This document shows, in pieces, positions 34,076 through 43,617 of a stretch of 64,000 nucleotides of DNA. This DNA comes from JAHBNG01 sp039028975 (GTDB lineage: Bacteria > Chloroflexota > Anaerolineae > Caldilineales > Caldilineaceae), in assembly GCA_039028975.1 (NCBI GenBank), contig JBCCHB010000056.1, forward strand, positions 1 through 64,000, given 5' to 3'. Each line of letters starts with the position of its first letter. The first letter of the stretch is position 1. Under the pieces are notes generated by a model. That model saw only the letters and a program-made list of their open reading frames with translations, ran no database searches and was not told where the DNA came from. The position numbers and the translations under genes are program-made.

Positions 34076-37000
34076 TCAATTCCGAACCATCGGCAGATAG
34101 ATGTTACCTGGCTCTAGTGTACTTGGGCCGGGCGTAGGCTCGGGTGTACCAGTTGGTTCTGGCGTTTCACCTGGAGTTGGTGTTTCAGTTGGTGTTTCAG
34201 TTGGCGTTGGCGTCTCTTTTGGGGTTGGCGTAGGCGTTATCGTAATCGGAGGCCCTAACGGCACGTTGGCCGACAGATATGCTGGCTGGATCGATGTGAC
34301 GTTGCCAACACTATCTGCTGCTTGCAGCCATGCCACGTTGCTGTCCGTAAATTCCCAAGTGACCGGCCCACTTGCATCAACCTCTTTGACTTCTTCCTGC
34401 ATCAGCGGATCGTTGCTCATCCACACCGTTTGGACATCCGCAAGCACATCGGTAGCAGTGATAGTGACGGTGCGGTTCGGTCCTTGACCGTCATCCGAGG
34501 TTCCGGCGACCTCAGCAAGCAGCAGCGGCGGAACAGTATCGACGGTGAAGGTATCGCTCTGGATCTCGGAGACGTTGCCTGCCGCATCGCGGAATTGGAT
34601 ATATAGGGTCTGCTCATTCTGAGCCGAGTCAGAAGATGTGTTGAAGATTGTGTTGAAAACGGAATCCAGATCGAGCGGCCAATCGTAGGAGCCGCTGTAG
34701 GCCATCCACGGACTGTCGGCGAAGGTTGGCTCGGTGGCGATGCGCATATCGCTAACGCCGCTGAGACCATCATTGGCATCCAACATGAGGGTGACAAAGA
34801 GATTCTCTGGCCCTACAACTTTAGGGCTGATGGCCATGCCGCCGGTTGGGGCTTGAGTATCGACCACAAAGCTGGTTTCGGATGCATCGGACTCGTTGCC
34901 AACCGTGTCGCGGAAGCGGGCGTAGACGGTCTTCTGGCCATCTTCCCCATCAGCTGCGCGGTATGGACGTAGGGCCGAGACTGGTTCCCAATCGCTGTCG
35001 CTGAAGTCAGCATTCTCGCTCAACTGCATCTGGGCCACACCAGAGTTGTCATCATCGGCCAAAATGTAGAGTTCAACGTTGTTGGCCGCGTTGCTGTTGA
35101 GCAGGGCTAATGGTTGGGCCAGGGCCTGATCGCCTATCCGTTGGATGTAACGTACATCATCGACAATGAAGATGTTGGCCGTGGCACCAGTGCGGGTGAG
35201 GCTGGTGGCCTGAACCTGACTGAAGAGCGCCTCATCAATCGGTACGTCGGTGGTGGCAATAGCCCCTGACGGCGGCGCGGGATCGTAGATGATCTCGTCG
35301 AAGTAGGTGCCATGGACCGAGCCATCCTCATCGCGGAAGGCGACGTAGACGAAACGGGGCAGCACGTTCTGGCCGTGGGTGGTGAGGGTCCAGGAGCGGC
35401 TGCGGCTGTAGGGTTCCCAGGTGGCGTCACCAAAGCCGCCGTCGTTAGAGACGAGCATCTCAACAGCGTAGGGCGCACAGAGGCTGAGCTGAACCGCGGT
35501 GGCGTTGGTGTAGACAGAGCCGTCGTCGATGGAGACCAGCGGGAACTCGCAGTCTGGCGCGGGCGGCGGTGTTGCTTCGGGACCAGGCTCTTGGGGAACT
35601 TCTGGCACCGCTGTTTCTCCCGCTACCGAGGGCCGGGCTGCCAAGAAGCCGGGCTGATGGGTAAAGGTGCCGCTGGTTAGGGTGGTTTCGTTGTTGGGCA
35701 GGGCCGGTTCGCCATAGGTGCCAATCATCTGGAACCGGGGCGATTTCATGGTATCGGCCACCACGCCGGAGGCAAAGACGCCGTTGATGAAGAGGAACTC
35801 GTCGTGACCTGGCACCACCAGCGGAATGGCTTGGCTACTGGCTTCGTATCCACCGGTAATGATGTACCGTTGGCTGTTGACCTGGGCCGAATCAGGAACC
35901 TGACCGACCGTGCTGCGGCCCATGTAGGTGGCCGACGTATGTTCACCCGCACCCGCGCTCATGTTATGGTCGAAGAGGCGAAAGTTGACGGACTTGGGCT
36001 GATTCACGTTGACATCAAAGCTGATAGTGCGAGAGACAACCTCTGATTCGAGACCAACCAGATCCCTCACTTGCAAGAAGACTGACCACTCTTGCCGGCT
36101 GATAGCTGGGATCTGCCACTCGCGGGTTGTACTGTAGGCTTCCCATTCGCTCCAGCGTTCACCATCGTTGGAGAGGCGCATCTCGTAGACGCCGCTGCCC
36201 TCATCGGTGGCGTCGATGTCCAGAACCACCAGAGACTGGGCCGTCTGGGTAACGCCTTCGTTGATGGTGAAATTGGCTACCGGCGGCACATCATCATAGC
36301 GCAGCACAAACGCGGTGCTCCACTCTTCGGCTTCGTTATCCACATTGTCGACGGTCTTCATGCGTAGGTAGCCAGTGCAGACCTGACCAGTCTCACAAAG
36401 AGGGGGATTGTTATATGCTATCTCTGTTGTAAACTCGCCCGATTCACCATCGGGATCGGTACCCCAGTAAATATAGCTGCCCTTAACGCCTGACCCTCGA
36501 TCGAAGGGCAGGTTCCAGCGAAAGGCTGCCATTGCGGTTTCCCGTTGCCAAATGTCGTTTTGAATTGACCATAAATGGGTGGCCTCGGTTGGGTTTTTGG
36601 GTGGCGTGGCGTCATAGCGGTAGGTGAATAAAGTAGCCCAGTCGCTCCAATTCTTGGCATTGTCCCGAGTGCGACCGCGCAGGTAATAGGTACCGGTGCC
36701 AACACCGCCCGGCTTAGGTGTCCACTGGCGGGCGGCATCGGCTCCAAAGGCTTGGTAGCTCTCGCCAATGGGGTTGGTCCCAAAGTAGAACTGATAGGTA
36801 CTCAACCCAGACATGGCGTCGCTGCTCTCAGCCCAACTGAAAGCCGGGATTTGCTGGGTCTTCTGCCACTGGCCGCTGACCACGCCTTTGCTCTCGGCCA
36901 CGCCGCTAATACCAGTGGGCGGCGTTTGATCGATCTGGAAGCTAATGGTCTTGATCGGTTCCTCATTCCCGACCTTGTCGATGGCTTTGTATTCCAGGGT

Positions 37001-40000
37001 GTAGTGACCGTCGTCACCGATGTAGAGATCGTGAGTGCTGCCCTGAATTGTGTTCCATAGGCCGTTGTTGAGCCGATACTGGATTTCCTTGATGCCTGCT
37101 TTGGCTCGCCCAGATGCGCCGTCGGTAGCGTTGAACTGAATTTTGACGTTCTTGTTGAACCAAGTCGGCCACCGGCTGGCATTGGTCTCGCCATCAAGGC
37201 TCACCGAAGTGGTGGGAGGGGCCGCGTCGATGTAGAGATCCAGCTTGCGGCTGGTGGTCGATTCTCCTTCATTGTCGCGGGCCTTAAAGTAGATGGGATG
37301 CAGCCCCGTCATGTTGTTGATGGTGTATTCCCACGAAGTTGCTCCGGTCATGGTGCCGTTGGGGCAGGTGGGGCAGCGGGCTTCGATTGAGCTGAGGGTA
37401 CCGTCGATATCGGCGGCAGTGCCGGTGAAGACCCATTTGGTTTGGTTGCTGAAGAGAATCCCGTCGGGGAAGTCGTTGTTGTTGGCTTTTTGAAAGGCAA
37501 TGATAGGCGTTTGATTGGGGACATCAGCATGAATAAACTCGACGCTGGCTCGGGCTGTCCCTGTCCGATATGCGCTGGAACCGAAGTGTAGCTCACTCTG
37601 GAAGGTATGGGTGCCAGAACCAAAATTTTCACCAAAATCACCGTATGGATCTAAGTAGATTGTCGCATTCCAGTCATCTGCTTCAAAGTGGAATGGACCG
37701 TAACGCTTAACGCCATTGACAAGGATATTGAAGTGGCCATTCCTGCCAATGCGCTTATTGTAATTGCACCGCGTTAGCCGAAGATATAAATTATGGTTGC
37801 TACTTCTGGTTAGACGATGAGCATACTGGCCCCCGCAGCGGTACTCTCGCGAATCGGTGGTATACTCGTAGTCTTTCGCCTGTGGTTCATATACAGGCCA
37901 GATACGAACATCCCCTGTATATTTTCGGTTGCCATTTAGATCATTGTCAGAGAGCAATGCAATTCTGTATGGGCCTTTTTGCACAATACCTGGCTGTTGG
38001 ACGGGATCAATAGTGAGGGTGACTCTACTCCGACCATCTCGAACAGGAAATTCCAAGATGTCTCTTTCTCCATATTGCAAATAAGCTGTTCCATCGCTGC
38101 GAAATGCAGTAAAATCACAGCGGCGTAGCGTAATATGAACTTTATCTCTGAATGGTCGCGCTTCCATTGAAATAAGCTGACTATCTCCACAGACGCCATG
38201 GTCACTTGGATTCGCTCGATATGTATAGACATCGCTAACCGTGCCATCTTGACTGCCAACCATGTAATCACCGCCTCTGTAGCAGACAATTGCGCCTTCA
38301 AATGGTACGATAATTTTAGGAATGTAAGCTGTGTTTGAGGCGGAGAAACAAACTGCATCATCCCCACGAGGCGCTTTGGCCTTGTTGCGCAGTCTGCGCA
38401 AGGCAACGGGATCGCTTGTGCCAGTATCACCACAGGATGATCTGCCCAGAATCGCGTTACACATCCAGTAAGCAAATTGACCTCGGGTAACGGGCTGGTT
38501 CCAAGCGTCATTATCCCAGCCACGGACCTCGCTGTCCTTGCCAGTGATGCCTAAGCCGATGGCCATGTTCACATCAGCATTGTCAATTTTGGTTTGACCC
38601 GTTGTTCCATCGGTTGGCACATGACGCCGCAAAGCACGCATGAGGAATACTAAAGCATTTTCACGTTCGGCAGATTGATCGTGACCAAAGGTTGTTGCAT
38701 TTAGGCCGTTCACAATACCGTCGCGATGAGCCAGTTCAACAGCCCGAATCACTTCACCGTTTCCGTCCAAATCATTAAAGATACCCGTAGGCGGCGGTAA
38801 TAATTCATACTGGTCTCCCGTGTACTGATAGAGCCAGCGAGCCAGTATGACAATGACGTCGTCTCGTTCGATGGGATCGTCGGGTCTGAAACGTGGTTCT
38901 CCGCTGTTGGTATCACCTTTGATGATTTCGTTTTCAAGGAGGGCTCTTATCGCAGTGTAGTACTTGTGGGAGGGGAGGACGTCAGCGAATTCGTAGTTGC
39001 GGATTTCGCGAACGTCAAGACGTACATTTGTCCCTTCTTGGGCAAACTCTCTATGATTTTCAATTAATATGCGATGGTCAGAAGACGAGGTTGCTGTCCA
39101 GCGAACGCTTGTCTGACCTTCCTTGGCAAGGCCGCTTGTTTGTGCAACAGTATTGTTTTCTGAATCGAGTACTTGAAGTTTGATATCAGAATTTGGTCCC
39201 AGATAAGCAATTGCTTCGTAAACGTGGCCTTCTCGAATAGATATGGAATTTATTGAGTTTTGAGTTGGTGATGCAGCATTAGCTAGATTACTTGCTCCAC
39301 TATTTGAGTACCCAAGTACAATGATGCAACGTTGTTGTAGATTTCCATGAGGCACTAAAAATTCTTCCCTCTCAAGTTCTTCGAATTTCTCGCAAGCCGA
39401 AGTGTATTGACTACCGACCTGCGAAGTCAGATCTAATAACCCATTTGCAATAAACTTGGCCGCCTCACCTCGTGTAACATTGTTACTGGGTCTGAATGTG
39501 CCGTCAGGATAACCAGATATAACCCTCTGTTTATCTGATGTTATAGAATTGCTAAGACAGGCGATAGCCCGTGCTAAATCGTCATCTTCCGATACATATA
39601 CATCGGGAAATCTTACTCGCGTATCGTCACAAGTTTCTTCTTGAAGCAACATTCTGCGCGCATTTCTTATAAATTTTGCGATCTGAGCGCGTGTTACTTT
39701 TTCGTCTGGTTTAAAGTTCCCATCAGGATACCCTGGTATGATATCAAGCCTTTTCAAAGCGGTAATAGCACCATAATGCGTTGTTCTGTACTCTTCGGGA
39801 GCAGATGTATCAGTAAGTGGCTTTACATCAGGGAATTCCTCACTTGGTTCAAATCGGAATGCATTAGGATCACTTGGATCGCCCGGTACTTTGAGACCCA
39901 TGGCTCGCAGAATCATAGTTGCAAGTTCTGCTCTTGATAACTCATCATCTGGTCTAAATGAACCATCTGAATACCCAACTGTTGTCTCTCGTTTAGCCAA

Positions 40001-41029
40001 TTGATCAACAATTTCATAAAAAAAAGCATGGTTTGGCGGAACATCACAGAATTGGCTGCTAGCTGGTGCTTTTCTATATATAACAAGTCCAGCTGGAACT
40101 ACTCGGTCCTTAGCATCTGATGATTCGGTTAGATATCTTCCATCAAAATGCAATTGTGATGAGCCTCCGCCGTCTAGCCTTATTGCATTGTAAAGTCCAA
40201 GTTTTGTAATAAGTGGTTCGACCAGTTCCTTTAGTTTGGTTGGCGTTGTATTAGCCGCTAGGATTAATTGGCTCCCGCCCCGTGTGAGTCCAGCTATGCT
40301 ATAGCGTGAGCTTTTGAATGGCCAACGCTTGCTGCCGTCGCCCCAATCTCTATCATCAAACTTCTCGTTATTTAATACATATAACTGTACGCCATTAGGC
40401 TGCTCATTCGTAGGCAATGTACGATATTCCCAAGTCCATTTGTAAACACCATCTTTTACTATTTGTGGTCCACCACCAGTCACGTTGTACAAAAAACTAC
40501 TTGGATGTTCGTGTTCCTTTGTAAAATATGGCTCTCCATTGATAGGATTGATATTGAATCCCTCAGTTTCAGATACTTTGTGAAAACCGATATTGAATTC
40601 ATTGTCTTTCGATATCGCAAGTGACGTTCTTATTGCAACCCCTTTTTCGATTGTAAATCGATCATCAGAAATAAGCTTTCCATTTATGTACGTTGTCCCT
40701 TCTTGATTATGATCATGGCCAAAATAGTCTGTGTTTATCGCCGCAAATGCGTAGCCTTCTTCGTCAGCTTCTACCATGTCTTTGGCAGTGCGCCATCCCA
40801 CATCATCTTTTTTATGGGCCCCTTTCATAGCAAAAACCTCGAAGCGGAGGCAAGGGTTTTTGCTATCAATCAATAACACTTTCATATCCGTCATATCGTG
40901 AATAACTGATACACCTGGATAGTTAGTTCTCTCGATAGTCTGGGCCTTGATGACTGATGCGTTATGAATTAGCGCCAGATAGGTAGTAAGTATAAAAATT
41001 ATTAGGCACCGTGTAGAGAATAAATCCAT
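34076..41029 (-). CDS. Secreted phosphodiester glycosidase-like protein with SLH repeats and Ig-like stalk
   Basis: I choose the ATG at 41029 (2317 residues), with GGAG about 7 nt upstream, over the longer frame to 41140. A signal peptide (about 1-30) is followed by a NAGPA/DUF2233-type phosphodiester glycosidase domain (about 40-325) carrying AAINTDYFG and the hallmark LDGGGSSQL near 285. Three SLH repeats (about 335-560), a PPC-like segment and three weaker SLH repeats (about 690-890) follow. The rest is beta-rich, with Ig-like modules of the TVDNVDNEAEEW and YVAFRDEDG type to about 2260, then a Thr/Pro linker and the tail IYLPMVRN. The enzyme family removes sugars attached through phosphodiester bonds, so it may trim surface glycopolymers. 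The SLH repeats should hold it to the wall. Confidence 0.92.
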   Translation of the reverse strand: MDLFSTRCLIIFILTTYLALIHNASVIKAQTIERTNYPGVSVIHDMTDMKVLLIDSKNPCLRFEVFAMKGAHKKDDVGWRTAKDMVEADEEGYAFAAINTDYFGHDHNQEGTTYINGKLISDDRFTIEKGVAIRTSLAISKDNEFNIGFHKVSETEGFNINPINGEPYFTKEHEHPSSFLYNVTGGGPQIVKDGVYKWTWEYRTLPTNEQPNGVQLYVLNNEKFDDRDWGDGSKRWPFKSSRYSIAGLTRGGSQLILAANTTPTKLKELVEPLITKLGLYNAIRLDGGGSSQLHFDGRYLTESSDAKDRVVPAGLVIYRKAPASSQFCDVPPNHAFFYEIVDQLAKRETTVGYSDGSFRPDDELSRAELATMILRAMGLKVPGDPSDPNAFRFEPSEEFPDVKPLTDTSAPEEYRTTHYGAITALKRLDIIPGYPDGNFKPDEKVTRAQIAKFIRNARRMLLQEETCDDTRVRFPDVYVSEDDDLARAIACLSNSITSDKQRVISGYPDGTFRPSNNVTRGEAAKFIANGLLDLTSQVGSQYTSACEKFEELEREEFLVPHGNLQQRCIIVLGYSNSGASNLANAASPTQNSINSISIREGHVYEAIAYLGPNSDIKLQVLDSENNTVAQTSGLAKEGQTSVRWTATSSSDHRILIENHREFAQEGTNVRLDVREIRNYEFADVLPSHKYYTAIRALLENEIIKGDTNSGEPRFRPDDPIERDDVIVILARWLYQYTGDQYELLPPPTGIFNDLDGNGEVIRAVELAHRDGIVNGLNATTFGHDQSAERENALVFLMRALRRHVPTDGTTGQTKIDNADVNMAIGLGITGKDSEVRGWDNDAWNQPVTRGQFAYWMCNAILGRSSCGDTGTSDPVALRRLRNKAKAPRGDDAVCFSASNTAYIPKIIVPFEGAIVCYRGGDYMVGSQDGTVSDVYTYRANPSDHGVCGDSQLISMEARPFRDKVHITLRRCDFTAFRSDGTAYLQYGERDILEFPVRDGRSRVTLTIDPVQQPGIVQKGPYRIALLSDNDLNGNRKYTGDVRIWPVYEPQAKDYEYTTDSREYRCGGQYAHRLTRSSNHNLYLRLTRCNYNKRIGRNGHFNILVNGVKRYGPFHFEADDWNATIYLDPYGDFGENFGSGTHTFQSELHFGSSAYRTGTARASVEFIHADVPNQTPIIAFQKANNNDFPDGILFSNQTKWVFTGTAADIDGTLSSIEARCPTCPNGTMTGATSWEYTINNMTGLHPIYFKARDNEGESTTSRKLDLYIDAAPPTTSVSLDGETNASRWPTWFNKNVKIQFNATDGASGRAKAGIKEIQYRLNNGLWNTIQGSTHDLYIGDDGHYTLEYKAIDKVGNEEPIKTISFQIDQTPPTGISGVAESKGVVSGQWQKTQQIPAFSWAESSDAMSGLSTYQFYFGTNPIGESYQAFGADAARQWTPKPGGVGTGTYYLRGRTRDNAKNWSDWATLFTYRYDATPPKNPTEATHLWSIQNDIWQRETAMAAFRWNLPFDRGSGVKGSYIYWGTDPDGESGEFTTEIAYNNPPLCETGQVCTGYLRMKTVDNVDNEAEEWSTAFVLRYDDVPPVANFTINEGVTQTAQSLVVLDIDATDEGSGVYEMRLSNDGERWSEWEAYSTTREWQIPAISRQEWSVFLQVRDLVGLESEVVSRTISFDVNVNQPKSVNFRLFDHNMSAGAGEHTSATYMGRSTVGQVPDSAQVNSQRYIITGGYEASSQAIPLVVPGHDEFLFINGVFASGVVADTMKSPRFQMIGTYGEPALPNNETTLTSGTFTHQPGFLAARPSVAGETAVPEVPQEPGPEATPPPAPDCEFPLVSIDDGSVYTNATAVQLSLCAPYAVEMLVSNDGGFGDATWEPYSRSRSWTLTTHGQNVLPRFVYVAFRDEDGSVHGTYFDEIIYDPAPPSGAIATTDVPIDEALFSQVQATSLTRTGATANIFIVDDVRYIQRIGDQALAQPLALLNSNAANNVELYILADDDNSGVAQMQLSENADFSDSDWEPVSALRPYRAADGEDGQKTVYARFRDTVGNESDASETSFVVDTQAPTGGMAISPKVVGPENLFVTLMLDANDGLSGVSDMRIATEPTFADSPWMAYSGSYDWPLDLDSVFNTIFNTSSDSAQNEQTLYIQFRDAAGNVSEIQSDTFTVDTVPPLLLAEVAGTSDDGQGPNRTVTITATDVLADVQTVWMSNDPLMQEEVKEVDASGPVTWEFTDSNVAWLQAADSVGNVTSIQPAYLSANVPLGPPITITPTPTPKETPTPTETPTETPTPGETPEPTGTPEPTPGPSTLEPGNIYLPMVRN

Positions 41030-41533
41030 ATTGTTCTCCGTAAAGTTCGCATATCTGTATCTACTTCGCTCATCATTTTCACCCCCCCATCTCCACTCAA
41101 ACCCCACCATACCCGCGCCCCAAGCCCCCAACCACCACACGACAGCAGTTCAGGACAGCAGCGGATTGAGATTCGTCGGTGTCCACACTCAAGCCCCCTC
41201 ACTCTGCTGCCGGACAAGCCTGGTTTAGCAGGCGTCTGCTTGGTAGCCCCATCCGTGGAGACTGCCCTGAGCGGAGCCGAAGGGGTGGGGGCGGGTTGGT
41301 CAACCACCCGAACACCACCATCCCCACGCCGCACCCCACTCAACCGCCACACAACAACCGATTCGGGGAACCAACTGATTTACTCAATCGTCGGCCAAGC
41401 AAGCCACATTAGAGCAAGTAGCATGGTTGACGAGACAACAAATCCGCTCAATCCGCGAATCAGTTGTAGTTTTTGATCTCCACGCTACAGCAGATTTCGA
41501 CAACAACAGGGCTAGGTATTCGGTTGTTCATCT
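41030..41533. other. Intergenic region with dispersed repeat remnants
   Basis: This roughly 500-bp C-rich gap lies upstream of the glycosidase/SLH gene and downstream of the first tandem paralogue. It holds the inverted match to 33238-33255 and the second REP-like copy at 41265-41284. Two C/A-rich stretches (41091-41150 and 41300-41360) resemble each other loosely. Reading frames here are unsupported by composition or by a ribosome-binding site. Confidence 0.5.
41265..41284. repeat. REP-like sequence, second copy
   Basis: CCCTGAGCGGAGCCGAAGGG is a clean version of the repeat at 33318-33337, with partly palindromic ends. Both copies are embedded in upstream regions of SLH genes. Confidence 0.55.
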
Positions 41534-42535
41534 CTACCTTGGTAGCAAGAGTGCCCGCATTGCACTGTTAAACACCTTGACTGTCCCGGCCCCGTCGCAG
41601 TCGATCCATGTCTCGATCTTGTGATTGCCAGGCTCGACCTCAACGGTTGCTGAGTTTGTTAGGTTACAATAAGTTCGGGTACTGGCATCAGCCTCACTAT
41701 TGCGACATCCAGCAAGATTGCCAACTCCGTTGGCACTGGCAACAACTTCTCCATTCACAAAAATTGAACTGTAAATGGCTTTTCCTGGTTCGCTATTATG
41801 ACCTAGCCCAGATACGTCAACGAGCACAGTCTTTGGCCTTTCTGTTGAGAACTCAAGGCTCATACCTGGGATCAGGCTATCTTTTGTCCCGACCTGGTTA
41901 CAGACCGGCACACTCCAATCTGCACCAGAGGTTTGGGAAGCAGTCAAAACCTGAATAGCATCTGGGGCCAACTTCTCCGCCGTAATACTCCCATCCGGCA
42001 CCGTCAACGCCTGGGTGGCAAACGGCACCGTCCCCAACTGCACCCGCGGGGCCATCTCGTCGTCGTTTCCAACGGTGATGCCTAGAAAGAGATTCTCATT
42101 GCCCGTAATCACCGCTTGGGGAATGGGCGTCAGGCTGCCCAACATCACGTTAAAGAGACCGTCGCTGACCCGCACGCTGTTGGGACCCGTCCACGTCTCC
42201 TCCCATAGATGATCGCCACCCGCGGATGCACTGTAAAGACGGAAGATCATGCTAAATGAATTGGTTAAGAGCGTGCCAGCCGTGTCGGCTAGACGACCCT
42301 GATAGGCGATGGTGCCGGTGGAGGCGGATTGGAAGTCGGGCGCGGCGAAGAGGGTCAAGGCTCCGCTGTTTTGGGCCAAGAGCAGCCCGCCGATAACAAG
42401 GAAGGTAAAGATGACGTTTCCTGGCGTAGGGAGCCAGCGGTTCCGATGGGTGGCTACAGTCGATTTTGGTTGTTGACGTTTACGGGTGTCCCACCATTCG
42501 GCAAACATCATTACAAGGCTTTTGTTCTCGTTCAT
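41534..42535 (-). CDS. Surface protein with conserved N-terminal module, variable C-terminus (paralogue 1)
   Basis: The 333-residue protein has a cytoplasmic N-terminal segment of about 35 residues, a membrane or signal segment (VIFTFLVIGGLLLAQNSG) and a conserved beta-rich domain (about 70-190) with IAYQGRLADTAG, RVSDGLFNVMLGS and LFLGITVGNDDEMAPRVQLG. It ends in a C-terminal domain (about 205-333) not shared with its neighbour. It is followed on the same strand by a second copy of the N-terminal part at 42582-43532. The family is familiar from Chloroflexota genomes as an uncharacterised, often tail-fibre-like surface protein. I cannot assign a function. The fixed stem with exchangeable end suggests binding diversification. 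Confidence 0.85.
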   Translation of the reverse strand: MNENKSLVMMFAEWWDTRKRQQPKSTVATHRNRWLPTPGNVIFTFLVIGGLLLAQNSGALTLFAAPDFQSASTGTIAYQGRLADTAGTLLTNSFSMIFRLYSASAGGDHLWEETWTGPNSVRVSDGLFNVMLGSLTPIPQAVITGNENLFLGITVGNDDEMAPRVQLGTVPFATQALTVPDGSITAEKLAPDAIQVLTASQTSGADWSVPVCNQVGTKDSLIPGMSLEFSTERPKTVLVDVSGLGHNSEPGKAIYSSIFVNGEVVASANGVGNLAGCRNSEADASTRTYCNLTNSATVEVEPGNHKIETWIDCDGAGTVKVFNSAMRALLLPR

Positions 42536-42581
42536 CTGATTGCATTTACTCCATTGATGTCTGGTTGTACGTTTTGAGCCA

Positions 42582-43532
42582 TTATCTGCCTATGATCACG
42601 ACGTGTCCCTGGATCCAAGCTTGTAGTCCACTACCGTCAGGTTTGTAGGCCCAAACTTTGATCTCTGAAGGCGTTGGGGGACTTTGTCCTGATGCATCTG
42701 TTACCATAAATGTTGCCTGATTGTCATTACCATTGCCGTGTTTTGACTTTGTTACATTGACCGCGTAAATTTCAGTAAATAAGTCTGAAAGATCATAGAG
42801 TGCATAGCCCTCATCGCTACCGTGAAACCAAGTGGTATAGATAATAGGTTTATCAATTTCCGTGTGGGTCGGTGCGCCATTCGGCCTGTAATAGCTTTGA
42901 GGTGCAAACGATGCCTTCTGCTGTGTAATACTCCCATCTGGCACCGTCAACGCTTGGGTCGCAAACGGCACCGTCCCCAACTGCACCCGTGGGGCCATCT
43001 CATCGTCAGTGCCAACGGTAATCCCCAGAAAGAGATTCTCGTTGCTCGTAATCACCGCTTGGGGTATGGGCGTTAGGCTGCCCAACATCACGTTGAAAAG
43101 ACCGTCGCTGACCCGCACGCCATTGGGGCCATTCCACTCTTCGGTCCATAATGGTGCGCCACCGGTGGCCGCGCTGTAGAGGCGGAAGCCCATGCTGTAG
43201 GTGTCGGTTAGGGGCGTGCCTGCCGTGTCGGCCAGCCGTCCTTGGTAGGCGATGGTGCCGGTGGAGGCGGATTGGAAGTCGGGCGCGGCGAAGAGGGTCA
43301 AGGCTCCGCTGTTTTGGGCGAGAAGCAGTCCGCCGATGATGAGGAAAGTAAAAATCACGTTGCCTGGGGTAGGCAGGAATTGGCGGAATCGGTCGCGGCC
43401 AGGGTGTGCGTCATCTTGATGATGATGGCGTTCTGTTTGTCGGGCAGAGCGGTGCTGGTCTAGCGCTTCACCCATGCGGGTTAGCAGGCTTTTGGTTTGG
43501 CTTTCATGGTTGGTTTGCATAGAAAATTCCAT
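42582..43532 (-). CDS. Surface protein with conserved N-terminal module, variable C-terminus (paralogue 2)
   Basis: The 316-residue protein shares with the downstream gene the membrane segment VIFTFLIIGGLLLAQNSG and the module from IAYQGRLADTAG to TQALTVPDGSIT (about 75-205), with long stretches of identical DNA. Similarity stops abruptly there. Its own C-terminal domain (about 206-316, ending WIQGHVVIIGR) is unrelated to the other's. The N-terminal 45 residues are hydrophilic and differ. The start at 43532 is uncertain because an ATG at 43520 is equally placed and neither has a clear ribosome-binding site. The gap to the next gene is 46 bp, so the two are probably co-transcribed. Confidence 0.85.
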   Translation of the reverse strand: MEFSMQTNHESQTKSLLTRMGEALDQHRSARQTERHHHQDDAHPGRDRFRQFLPTPGNVIFTFLIIGGLLLAQNSGALTLFAAPDFQSASTGTIAYQGRLADTAGTPLTDTYSMGFRLYSAATGGAPLWTEEWNGPNGVRVSDGLFNVMLGSLTPIPQAVITSNENLFLGITVGTDDEMAPRVQLGTVPFATQALTVPDGSITQQKASFAPQSYYRPNGAPTHTEIDKPIIYTTWFHGSDEGYALYDLSDLFTEIYAVNVTKSKHGNGNDNQATFMVTDASGQSPPTPSEIKVWAYKPDGSGLQAWIQGHVVIIGR

Positions 43533-43617
43533 GTGCTTAGCATATTATATTTGTTTCGTATAGTTGTTTTACATAATCTTGTAGCAATTGGGTGACGGGT
43601 CATCGTCGCTTCAACAC

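Noticed and set aside
33627..34079. Open frame across the 33923-34029 inverted repeat
   Set aside because: It overlaps the small SLH gene out of frame and is encoded mostly by an intergenic palindromic repeat.
41030..41533. Several plus-strand open frames in the C-rich intergenic region
   Set aside because: They overlap one another in different frames, carry dispersed repeat sequence and lack start signals.
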